From Bordetella parapertussis (lineage in GTDB: Bacteria > Cyanobacteriota > Cyanobacteriia > PCC-6307 > Cyanobiaceae): a DNA stretch of 5,877 bases. The DNA is taken from NCBI GenBank assembly GCA_943324725.2, contig CALPMR020000190.1, positions 1-5,877 on the forward strand. The letters are read 5' to 3'. Positions 1-5,862 of the stretch are shown here, one piece after another. The position numbers and the translations under genes are program-made. Within the stretch, counting starts at the first letter, position 1. Every line of letters begins with the position of its first letter. The notes beneath the pieces are model-generated. The model was not told the DNA's origin. It searched no databases and worked only from the letters and a program-made list of their open reading frames with translations.

Positions 1-1
1 C

Positions 2-175
2 TTTGGTCTACAGTCGGACATTCTTACTGATCCCCCATTCCCCCCCAATAGCACCGGACTTTATAATTCCAATATTTCCCTTTTCGAAGTCCCCGGCCCT
101 CTGCCAGTGATGGGTGCGGCTGCCGCTTTCGGTTGGTCGCGGCGGCTGCGGCGTCGTATCAACACATCGGCTTGA
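2..175 (+). CDS. C-terminal fragment of a PEP-CTERM sorted surface protein (5' end outside window)
   Basis: The frame is open from the left edge to TGA at 173-175 and gives 57 residues. No internal start is needed, so this is the tail of a longer gene. Positions 89-157 read VPGPLPVMG-AAAAFGWS-RRLRRR. That is the three-part layout of a PEP-CTERM signal: a P-G-P-L-P motif, a short hydrophobic stretch and an Arg cluster near the end, here followed only by INTSA. The form closely resembles the cyanobacterial subclass (VPGPLP, small residues, FGxSRxLRxR). In known systems the protein is exported, held in the membrane by this tail, and cleaved by an exosortase (cyanoexosortase) for surface display or release. 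The preceding residues (TDPPFPPNSTGLYNSN) look like a Pro/Asn/Ser linker. The ectodomain is outside the window, so its function is unknown. A terminator follows 31 bases after the stop. Codon use here is visibly less GC-biased than in wza or wzc. Confidence 0.82.
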   Translation, partial: FGLQSDILTDPPFPPNSTGLYNSNISLFEVPGPLPVMGAAAAFGWSRRLRRRINTSA

Positions 176-192
176 TCATTTCCACCTAATTG

Positions 193-1125
193 ATGGCACC
201 CCAATCGGCCCAGGATCGTCCTAGCAATCCTGGGCCTCTTTTTTTGGATTCCCTCGGGGACTTCGCAGACCGCTCGGTTAGCCTGGCCAGCCGGCTGAGC
301 GTTTTTGGCCTTTGTCTGCTGCTGGTTTATGTCCTGCTGATCCTGCGTGGTGCCTTGCCGCTGCAGCTGATCAATCCGGCCTGGCAGGTGGCGGTCAGTA
401 CGGCCTTGATCGACAACGCCGCCATCGCCCTGGTGGGTCTGGCGATTGTTCATTTTGCCCATTATCTTGACCCTGACAATGAGCGCCTGCAGTGGCTCAC
501 GTCCTGGGTGGCCCGGTTGGCGATTCTGGCGGCGCTGGGCTTTTTGTTGCTGATTCCATTGCGGGCGTATGACACCTGGGCCCTGCTTCAGCAGATGGCC
601 CATGGCCAGAATCGCCAGGTCGCCCAGGCGATTGGGCGGCTCGATCGTTTCCGGCAGGTGATTCAACTCTCCGCCAGCAAGGACGATCTGCAGAGCAGGC
701 TCAGAGCCATCCAGGCGCCACCCCTGTCTCCCTCCTTGCAGGCTCAGTCGCTTGCGGTGATCAAACAGGAACTGAGCGGTTCGCTGCAGAAGGCCCAGGC
801 CGTGCTCGAGCGGAACAGGAAGCCCCCGAACCAGAAAGCCAGATCCGGCCTGTTGATCGGCAATCTGCGCGCCATGCTCACGGCGCTGATCTATGCCATC
901 GCCTTTGCGGCCGGAGGGCAGCGACCCAAGTCGCAGATGAACTTCCTGGAGGATGTGCTTCAGGCCTTGGCTCGGATTCGCGGCTTGGCGGGGGGGGCTG
1001 CCAAGCCGCGTGATTCCACCCAGTCGCACATGGAGGCTTACATTCAGGAAATCAGCAGTGAAAGGCGCAAGGCCGATGCTGACCATGCTGATGCTGACGA
1101 TGATTTAAACGGTCCAGTTCGCTGA
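193..1125 (+). CDS. HpsJ-like four-helix membrane protein
   Basis: This frame encodes 310 residues from ATG 193; a TTG immediately before it (190) also fits. Hydrophobic segments lie near residues 34-54, 69-90, 104-122 and 223-241. Between the third and fourth is a soluble, helical, Gln/Arg-rich stretch (about 125-218), probably coiled coil. The C terminus ends in an acidic Asp/Ala run. The pattern of a first helix, then NPAWQ, then a helix starting ALIDNAAIALVGLAIV resembles the HpsJ family of cyanobacteria. That family is named after a hormogonium polysaccharide gene, and some relatives occur next to cyanoexosortases. The exact molecular role of the family is not established. The PEP-CTERM gene just upstream and wza/wzc downstream agree with this assignment. 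No convincing Shine-Dalgarno precedes ATG 193. The start is uncertain because the terminator at 207-245 covers codons 5-18; in-frame TTG 244 would keep all four helices and give 293 residues. Family assignment is by recalled pattern, so it is moderately certain. Confidence 0.65.
   Translation: MAPQSAQDRPSNPGPLFLDSLGDFADRSVSLASRLSVFGLCLLLVYVLLILRGALPLQLINPAWQVAVSTALIDNAAIALVGLAIVHFAHYLDPDNERLQWLTSWVARLAILAALGFLLLIPLRAYDTWALLQQMAHGQNRQVAQAIGRLDRFRQVIQLSASKDDLQSRLRAIQAPPLSPSLQAQSLAVIKQELSGSLQKAQAVLERNRKPPNQKARSGLLIGNLRAMLTALIYAIAFAAGGQRPKSQMNFLEDVLQALARIRGLAGGAAKPRDSTQSHMEAYIQEISSERRKADADHADADDDLNGPVR
207..245 (+). terminator. Intrinsic (rho-independent) terminator
   Basis: A perfect 10-base inverted repeat pairs GGCCCAGGAT (207-216) with ATCCTGGGCC (227-236) across a 10-base loop. 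It is followed directly by TCTTTTTTT (237-245). The GC-rich stem plus T-run is the textbook arrangement for plus-strand transcripts, and its place 31 bases after the PEP-CTERM gene stop fits a terminator for that gene. It lies inside the first 18 codons of the downstream frame if that frame starts at ATG 193. Either it attenuates that gene, or the downstream start is later than 193. Confidence 0.85.
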
Positions 1126-1137
1126 ACAGCGCTCGGT

Positions 1138-2022
1138 TCAGGGGCTGAGGATCAAGGCCTCCGCTGGGATGGTTTCCTTGGCCTCCGTGATAGCCGCCGC
1201 CGGAATTGCTGCAGTGGCGCTCACCGCTGCCGGGCCTTCGGCGCTGTCTGCAGAAGCGGCAATTGGCTCAAGCACCACCACCACCGGGCGCACACTGCCG
1301 CGGGGAATCGGCGCCTGGCGCTCGGCCCAGCGTTCCAGGGCCTGTTTGGACTGGATGGATGACGGTTGCACGGTGGTATCAGCCAGGCCGCCGCGCTTGA
1401 CGGCCAGGGGAATCTCCTCCGGCTGGCTGAGATGGGGGGCCGGCAGGTGCACCACTTCGGCGGGCAGCACGTGTTCAGGGCCGCCTTTGAGCAGCACCAG
1501 CATGTCGGCGCGCCAGTGCAGCGGCAGGGCCTGCAGCCGGTCGGCGGCGCTGGCACGGAGCGCCTGTTCGGTGCGGGCGGCCGGCACCATGGCCTTTTCA
1601 CTGAGGCTCTCCAGCCCCAGGCTGCCACCCAGCAGCAGCGAGCCGCTGGCCGTCGCCGCTTCGTCGCTGAAGGAGATGGCCCGGCCAGCCTGGCCTGGCT
1701 CTGCCTCGATCGCTGAGAGCAGCCGGGGCGTCTCGTCGCGACTGCCCAGCAGCAGCGCTGCCGGCGTTGCGCCGCTGCCGGCGTTGCCGCCGCCTGGCCC
1801 CGTCAGTGCCAGTGGGCCGAAATCGACCATGGCGCCTGGCAGGCTCCCCTGAGCCTTGGCTGGTGCCACCGGCCGGATGGTGGGCTGCAGGCGCGAGCCT
1901 GACAGCAAGGGTGGCGACAGGTTGTCGATCAGGAGCAGCGGCAGCCACACGCCTGCGGCGATGCCGCCCAGCCACAGCAGGGCCCAGGGGGCTGCGATCG
2001 GGGAGTCGGCGGGCCGGGGCAT
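1138..2022 (-). CDS. Unknown single-pass membrane protein coupled to wza
   Basis: This gene encodes 294 residues, start ATG at 2022-2020, stop TGA at 1140-1138. I do not recognise a family. One membrane segment lies near the N terminus (about residues 13-33, APWALLWLGGIAAGVWLPLL). The rest is probably on the periplasmic side. Residues about 35-165 are rich in Ala, Gly, Pro, Leu and Ser and look weakly ordered. Residues about 165-255 look folded: they contain HWRADMLVLLKGG, PAEVVHLPAPHLSQPEEIP, a basic patch and RWAERQAPIPRGSVRPVVVVL. The C-terminal 40 residues are again Ala-rich. It starts 5 bases after the wza stop on the same strand, so the two are almost surely co-transcribed and probably translationally coupled. 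I infer a role as an inner-membrane-anchored accessory to polysaccharide export. No cysteine or catalytic motif is evident. Overlapping frames on both strands here are compositional shadows. Confidence 0.72.
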   Translation of the reverse strand: MPRPADSPIAAPWALLWLGGIAAGVWLPLLLIDNLSPPLLSGSRLQPTIRPVAPAKAQGSLPGAMVDFGPLALTGPGGGNAGSGATPAALLLGSRDETPRLLSAIEAEPGQAGRAISFSDEAATASGSLLLGGSLGLESLSEKAMVPAARTEQALRASAADRLQALPLHWRADMLVLLKGGPEHVLPAEVVHLPAPHLSQPEEIPLAVKRGGLADTTVQPSSIQSKQALERWAERQAPIPRGSVRPVVVVLEPIAASADSAEGPAAVSATAAIPAAAITEAKETIPAEALILSP

Positions 2023-2027
2023 GGCGC

Positions 2028-3254
2028 TCAGTTGGTGTTGTTGTTGTAGTCCTGGATGATGCGAAACAGGGCGAGGACGTTCACCAGGCCGGTGATCGGC
2101 GTGCCGACGGCATTGATCGCATCGGAGCCGTTGGCGAAGACGCTGCGGTTCACCACCACGGTGTCGCCATCGCGCAGCGGTGGGTTGCGCGGACCGCTGA
2201 CGCCGAGGCTGTAGTCGATGGCGTAGCGGCGCAGGGTGGCGGTGCCGTTGCGGTTGATGCGCACCAGCTCGACGTTGTTGCGGTTGGCGCGCAGGGCCAC
2301 GGGCCCCCCGGCGGCCAGCACGGCCTGGATCAGCGGTGTACCGGCCCGCAGCTGCTGCTTGCCCGGGGTTTTCACCTCACCGATCACATTGACGTTGATG
2401 CTCTGGGGCGAGAGGTTGGCGGCGGCCAGCTGCAGCACCTGATCGGGCGGTGGCGCCGCGGCGCGGCTGATCACGATCGTGTCGCCGTCGAACAGAAAGG
2501 GGTTCTGGCGCTTGTCGCCCTGTTGCAGCAGGGCAACAAGGTCAAGCTGGGTTTCCTTGAGCTGGTTGGCGTTGCTCGGGATGCGGCGCTGCAGGCGCAC
2601 GTCGCCGAGGTTGGCGTTGAGGGTGATGCCGCCCGCTTTCTGGATCAGCGACACCACCGTGGGCAGGCCGGGGATGCTGCCGCCGCCACTGGCACCGCCA
2701 CCGCCGCCGCCGATCCCTTCCACCGAAGAGGATTCGCCACCGGGGCTGAGCAGGTAGAGGCCGGGGTTCTCCACCTCGCCCACCACCGACACCTGCATCG
2801 GCCGCGGTTTCACGACGCGCAGGTTGAGCCCGGGCTGGCGCAGGTAGCGGCTGTAGAGGCCGGTGAGCCAGCGGTTGGCCTGGCTCACGGTGAGGCCATC
2901 GAGCACCACCGAGCCGAGCATCGGCAGGCTGGTGCTGCCGTCGTTGAGCAACTCGAAGCTGCCGCCAAGGTTGGTGAAGGCGGCCGAAAGAAAGCTGAGC
3001 TCCAGCCCGTCGCCGGCGCCGAGGATGTAGGCGTCGAACTCGGAGGTGCCGCCGGCCGCAGCCTGGGCGGTGGCCGTGGCCTGGGCTGTGGCCGAGGCGG
3101 TGGGGCGGGCCAGGGCCGGCAGGGCCGACGTCAGCGGGCTCAGCAGGGCAAGAGCCGCCACAAACCCCACCGCGCGCCGCTGGATCCGGCTCCTGCCGCC
3201 GCGGCTGATGGAGGCCGAGCATCCAGCAGTCAAGGGCTGATCAGCCGGCTTCAT
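2028..3254 (-). CDS. wza: Polysaccharide export outer-membrane protein, Wza family
   Basis: This gene encodes 408 residues from ATG 3254-3252. Proteins of this family form the outer-membrane channel through which capsule or exopolysaccharide leaves the cell, in contact with Wzc. A signal peptide is visible: a basic region (RSRIQRR, 21-27), a hydrophobic core (AVGFVAALALL) and a likely cut after ALPALA near residue 49. An Ala/Thr linker follows. The Poly_export domain starts at YILGAGDGLELSF (77-89) and runs to about 150. Two SLBB/beta-grasp repeats follow, marked by VSVVGEVENPGLYLL (155-169) and VNVIGEVKTPGKQQL (288-302). Each reaches a DGDT motif (257-260 and 362-365). A Gly-rich insert occupies 182-193. 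Residues 383-403 could form the C-terminal helix of the outer-membrane barrel. The frame could extend upstream to 3650, but that part would run into wzc and precede the signal peptide, so ATG 3254 is preferred. No usable lipobox is present. The gene is divergent from wzc and leads a two-gene unit. Confidence 0.92.
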   Translation of the reverse strand: MKPADQPLTAGCSASISRGGRSRIQRRAVGFVAALALLSPLTSALPALARPTASATAQATATAQAAAGGTSEFDAYILGAGDGLELSFLSAAFTNLGGSFELLNDGSTSLPMLGSVVLDGLTVSQANRWLTGLYSRYLRQPGLNLRVVKPRPMQVSVVGEVENPGLYLLSPGGESSSVEGIGGGGGGASGGGSIPGLPTVVSLIQKAGGITLNANLGDVRLQRRIPSNANQLKETQLDLVALLQQGDKRQNPFLFDGDTIVISRAAAPPPDQVLQLAAANLSPQSINVNVIGEVKTPGKQQLRAGTPLIQAVLAAGGPVALRANRNNVELVRINRNGTATLRRYAIDYSLGVSGPRNPPLRDGDTVVVNRSVFANGSDAINAVGTPITGLVNVLALFRIIQDYNNNTN

Positions 3255-3408
3255 CGAGAGCCTGTCAGAGCGGACAAATAATTTACCGGCAGCAAGGGGG
3301 TGCAGGAGCGCGGTTTCAACGCTATCTGAATCTATACTCAGTTGGCCTGAAGCCACGCGTTGCGTCTGGCTTGTTGCGTGATTCCTGCCGCCTTGCCCAG
3401 GGCCTGAC
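3255..3408. promoter_or_regulatory. Divergent wza-wzc intergenic region with candidate promoters
   Basis: The 154 bases between the two ATG codons must hold promoters for both directions unless transcription enters from further away. For wzc, TATACT at 3333-3338 is one mismatch from TATAAT and lies about 70 bases before the ATG. No good -35 box sits at the right distance. For wza, an AT-rich patch at 3276-3285 (AAATAATTTA on the plus strand) stands out from the GC-rich surroundings, about 22 bases before the start. It reads TAAATT on the minus strand, a weak -10. These are visual matches only. No operator palindrome or riboswitch fold was recognised. Confidence 0.4.
3399..3402 (+). promoter_or_regulatory. 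Weak ribosome binding site of the wzc-type gene
   Basis: AGGG lies 6 bases before ATG 3409. It is a short but well-spaced Shine-Dalgarno match and supports that start. The reading frame also shows the expected acidic-then-basic N terminus directly after this ATG. Confidence 0.4.
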
Positions 3409-5862
3409 ATGTTGAACAGCAGCAACGGCGCCGCGCCCTCCCTGGCGCTGGCCCAGCCGCCTGGCGGGAGCGGTGAGGGCGACGAGATTGATCTGGCCAA
3501 ACTGCTGCAGGCTCTGCGGCGGCGGCGACGGCTGGCCGTGAGTGTGATGCTGGCCTCGGTGCTGGTGGGGGCGGGAATCACGTTCCTGCAGCGGGCTCTG
3601 TCACCCACCTTCGCGGGCAATTTCAAGCTGCTGGTCAGCGATCCGATCAACAGCGATCAAGGCAAGTCTGACGACAGCTCCAGCTCCCTGGCCAGTGTGG
3701 CGCTGCAGGGAGGTGGTCGCACCAACACCGGCACCTTGATCGAGGTGCTCACCAGCCCCCTGTTGCTGGAGCCTCTGGAGAACCAGCTGGGCCTGGCCCC
3801 CGGTTCCCTGGCTGACCGGATGACGGTGGCTGCGGCCGGCGACCGCAAGGGGAGCATCGATGGGGTGCTGGTGGTGAATCTGCAGTGGCCCGATGCGGCC
3901 GAGGGGGAGGCGATCCTCCAGAGGCTCAGCCGCGACTACCTCGCTTACTCCCTCACCCAGCGGCAGGAAAAGCTCACCCAGGGCCTGGCCTTCCTGGATC
4001 AGCAGGCGCCGGCCCTGCAGCATCGCCTCGGCGATCTGCAGAACCGGCTGGCGGCTTTCCGCCTCGCCAACAGTTATGTGCAGCCGGAGCAGCAGGCCGG
4101 CGTCATCCAGGGCGAGCGCGAAGGCTTGGGCGACCAGATCAAGTCACTGCAGCAGGAGCAGGCACGGCTGATGGGAGAGGCGGCGGCGGTGCGCCGCGGC
4201 CAGCTCGGCGCCAGCGTGGCCTCGGCGCCCCTGATGCTGCCGGGTGCGCTGTATGGCTCCAATGCTGGCGGGCAGCAGGCGGCTGGCCCCCAGGCGGCCG
4301 GCCAGGCCCAGGCCAACGCAAGCGGCAGTGCCGGCCGGGCCCCGGTCGCCCCCAACAGTGCCGCCCCCCTCGACGACCTCAACGCCGTTGAGACGGCGCT
4401 GGCGGAGGCCGAGGCCAATTTCCACGACAACGCCCCCCAGGTGCGCGAGCTGCGGGCCAAGCGCGATCGGCTGCGGCCATTGCTGCAGGGGCGCCGGCTG
4501 GCGGAGCTGCAGTCACAGCTGAGCCAGAACCTCACGCAGCAGCGGGAAATCCAGCGCCAGCTCGATCAGCTCAGCCTGAGCTTCGCCGCCAACCCGCAGC
4601 AGATCAAGCAGTACGACAGCCTGCAGCAGCAGCTGGAGCTGGCCCGCGAAAACCTCACCTCCTATTTCCAGGCGCGCGAGAGTTTCCGCTTGCAGATGGC
4701 CCAGCGCACCCTGCCCTGGCGCATCCTCTCCCCTCCCGCCTTCGCCAGTCGGCCAGTGGCGCCGAGTGTGCCCCGCAACCTGGCCCTCTCCCTGGCGCTC
4801 GGGGCCCTGGCGGGTGTGGGCCTGGCGCTGCTGCGCGATCGCCTGGATCACGTCTTCCATTCCGCCAGGGAGCTGAAGGAGGCGCTGCTCAAGGAGGGGC
4901 AGGGGCTGCCGCTGCTGGGGGTGGTGCCCTACCTGCCGGGCCGCGAGGTCAACACGATCAGCGTGGCGATGGCGGCGATGGCCAGCGGCCTGCGCTTCGA
5001 GATCAAGGAGTCGCTGCGCAACCTGTTCACCAACTTCCGCATGCTGCGGGCCGACAAGGCGGTGCGGCTGGTGGCGATCACCTCCTCGATTCAGGGGGAG
5101 GGCAAGAGCACCACCACGGCCCTGTTCGCCCAGACCCTGGCCGACCTGGGCCAGCGGGTGCTGCTGGTGGATGCGGACATGCGCCGGCCGATGCTGCATC
5201 GCTACGTGGGCGTCGACAACGGCGTGGGCTTCTCGAGCCTGCTCACCGATGCCTCGATCGCGATCGAGAGCGCCATCCAGCCGGTTCAGAAGGGGCTCGA
5301 TCTGCTCAGCTCCGGGCCGGTGCCGCCCGATGCCACCCGGCTGCTGAGCTCGGAGCGCTGCGGCGCGGTGGTGGAGGCGATCCGGCAGCTGCCCGGCTAC
5401 GACCTGGTGCTGTTCGACACACCGCCGGCCTTCCTGCTCAGTGATCCGGTGCTGCTGGCGGGCCATCTCGACGGTTTGCTGTTCCTGGTGGGCCTGTCGC
5501 GGGTCAATCGCGACCTGCCGGGGCAGGCGCTGCAGCGGGTGCGTGAGACCGGCGTGGATGTGCTCGGCGTGCTGGCCAACCAGCCCGTCGGTCGCAGCGC
5601 CGGCAAGGGTTCTGGCTATGGCTATGGCTATGGCTATGGCTATGGCTATGGCTATGGCTATGGCTATGGCGAGCGGGACGCCTCCGGGTATGGCGCCTAT
5701 GCCAAGGCGGCGGAGCGCCAGGCGGTCGGCGAGGGCGAGGAGGCTGATCCGGCCGAGCCGAAGACACCGGTGGCGGCGGGCGGGGCCGGCTCAGCGCGGC
5801 GTGGCTCCTCGCTGCGGGGCGGCACCCGGCGGCTGATGCAGTGGCTGGATGAGCGCGAATGA
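3409..5862 (+). CDS. wzc: Wzc-type polysaccharide co-polymerase / bacterial tyrosine kinase (BY-kinase)
   Basis: This gene encodes 817 residues. Wzc proteins sit in the inner membrane, set chain length and drive export with Wza, and are regulated by autophosphorylation of a C-terminal tyrosine cluster. The N-terminal Wzz domain starts at EIDLAKLLQALRRRRR (26-41) and is followed by TM1 (about 42-60). The periplasmic part has two predicted coiled coils (about 175-260 and 325-430) split by an Ala/Gly/Gln-rich insert (279-320). A Pro-rich stretch (442-455) leads into TM2 (457-475). The cytoplasmic kinase has Walker A with GEGKS (K566, S567), Walker A' LLVDADMRR (D588, D590) and Walker B LVLFDTPP (D670). 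All catalytic motifs are intact. The usual EX2RX2R interface motif appears as E534-R537-F540. The Tyr cluster is a (Gly-Tyr)9 run at 736-754 plus Y761 and Y764. Unusually, it is followed by a tail of about 50 residues ending RRLMQWLDERE. No cognate low-molecular-weight phosphatase (Wzb) is in the window. The closest functional parallels are cyanobacterial Wzc kinases such as the Synechocystis enzyme. Confidence 0.93.
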   Translation: MLNSSNGAAPSLALAQPPGGSGEGDEIDLAKLLQALRRRRRLAVSVMLASVLVGAGITFLQRALSPTFAGNFKLLVSDPINSDQGKSDDSSSSLASVALQGGGRTNTGTLIEVLTSPLLLEPLENQLGLAPGSLADRMTVAAAGDRKGSIDGVLVVNLQWPDAAEGEAILQRLSRDYLAYSLTQRQEKLTQGLAFLDQQAPALQHRLGDLQNRLAAFRLANSYVQPEQQAGVIQGEREGLGDQIKSLQQEQARLMGEAAAVRRGQLGASVASAPLMLPGALYGSNAGGQQAAGPQAAGQAQANASGSAGRAPVAPNSAAPLDDLNAVETALAEAEANFHDNAPQVRELRAKRDRLRPLLQGRRLAELQSQLSQNLTQQREIQRQLDQLSLSFAANPQQIKQYDSLQQQLELARENLTSYFQARESFRLQMAQRTLPWRILSPPAFASRPVAPSVPRNLALSLALGALAGVGLALLRDRLDHVFHSARELKEALLKEGQGLPLLGVVPYLPGREVNTISVAMAAMASGLRFEIKESLRNLFTNFRMLRADKAVRLVAITSSIQGEGKSTTTALFAQTLADLGQRVLLVDADMRRPMLHRYVGVDNGVGFSSLLTDASIAIESAIQPVQKGLDLLSSGPVPPDATRLLSSERCGAVVEAIRQLPGYDLVLFDTPPAFLLSDPVLLAGHLDGLLFLVGLSRVNRDLPGQALQRVRETGVDVLGVLANQPVGRSAGKGSGYGYGYGYGYGYGYGYGYGERDASGYGAYAKAAERQAVGEGEEADPAEPKTPVAAGGAGSARRGSSLRGGTRRLMQWLDERE
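4835..4842. repeat. HIP1 octamer GCGATCGC
   Basis: A single exact copy of the highly iterated palindrome GCGATCGC lies in the wzc TM2 region (codons for LRDRL). HIP1 is over-represented in many cyanobacterial genomes. One copy in a GC-rich window is only weak support for that origin, and the octamer could be here by chance. Confidence 0.35.
5614..5670 (+). repeat. Tandem hexanucleotide GGCTAT array, 9.5 units, in the kinase tyrosine cluster
   Basis: Nine perfect copies of GGCTAT are followed by one more GGC, 57 bases in all. They encode Gly-Tyr nine times plus a final Gly (residues 736-754). Every unit uses the same two codons although GGG, GGT and TAC occur elsewhere in the gene, which fits recent expansion by slippage rather than old selection on the protein alone. 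The unit length keeps the frame, so gain or loss of a unit changes the number of tyrosines one at a time without breaking the protein. The tyrosines fall where BY-kinases carry their autophosphorylation cluster. Confidence 0.95.

Noticed and set aside
62..67. Exact TATAAT within the PEP-CTERM coding tail
   Set aside because: No -35 box or extended -10 lies at a proper distance, and a transcript from it would still meet the terminator at 207-245. It is probably codon coincidence.
1122..1141. Hairpin CTGAAC/GTTCAG spanning both convergent stop codons
   Set aside because: The stem is only 6 bases and neither side has a T-run, so it is not a convincing terminator for either gene.
1169..1852. Plus-strand open frame antisense to the unknown membrane protein
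   Set aside because: It is Ser/Ala/Arg/Pro-rich without features. The minus-strand frame has a membrane helix, a folded-looking region and tight coupling to wza, so it is preferred.
3219..3230. Lipobox-like TAGC (residues 9-12 of Wza)
   Set aside because: No hydrophobic core precedes it. The true hydrophobic segment comes later and ends in ALPALA, so a lipoprotein signal is not supported.
1767..3281. Long plus-strand open frame (504 codons) antisense to wza
   Set aside because: Its translation is rich in His, Gln, Gly, Val and Arg with no domain pattern. The minus strand has a complete signal peptide and two SLBB repeats. It is a high-GC shadow.
3255..3650. Upstream extension of the wza frame to 3650
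   Set aside because: It would overlap the start of wzc head to head and put about 130 Arg/Ser-rich residues before a clear signal peptide. ATG 3254 is the sensible start.
4513..5466. Minus-strand open frame of 317 codons inside wzc
   Set aside because: It is antisense to the kinase domain, which has all Walker motifs. The composition (His, Gln, Arg) is typical of shadows.
5504..5767. Minus-strand frame with a His-Ser repeat
   Set aside because: It is only the reverse reading of the GGCTAT array within wzc and is not an independent gene.
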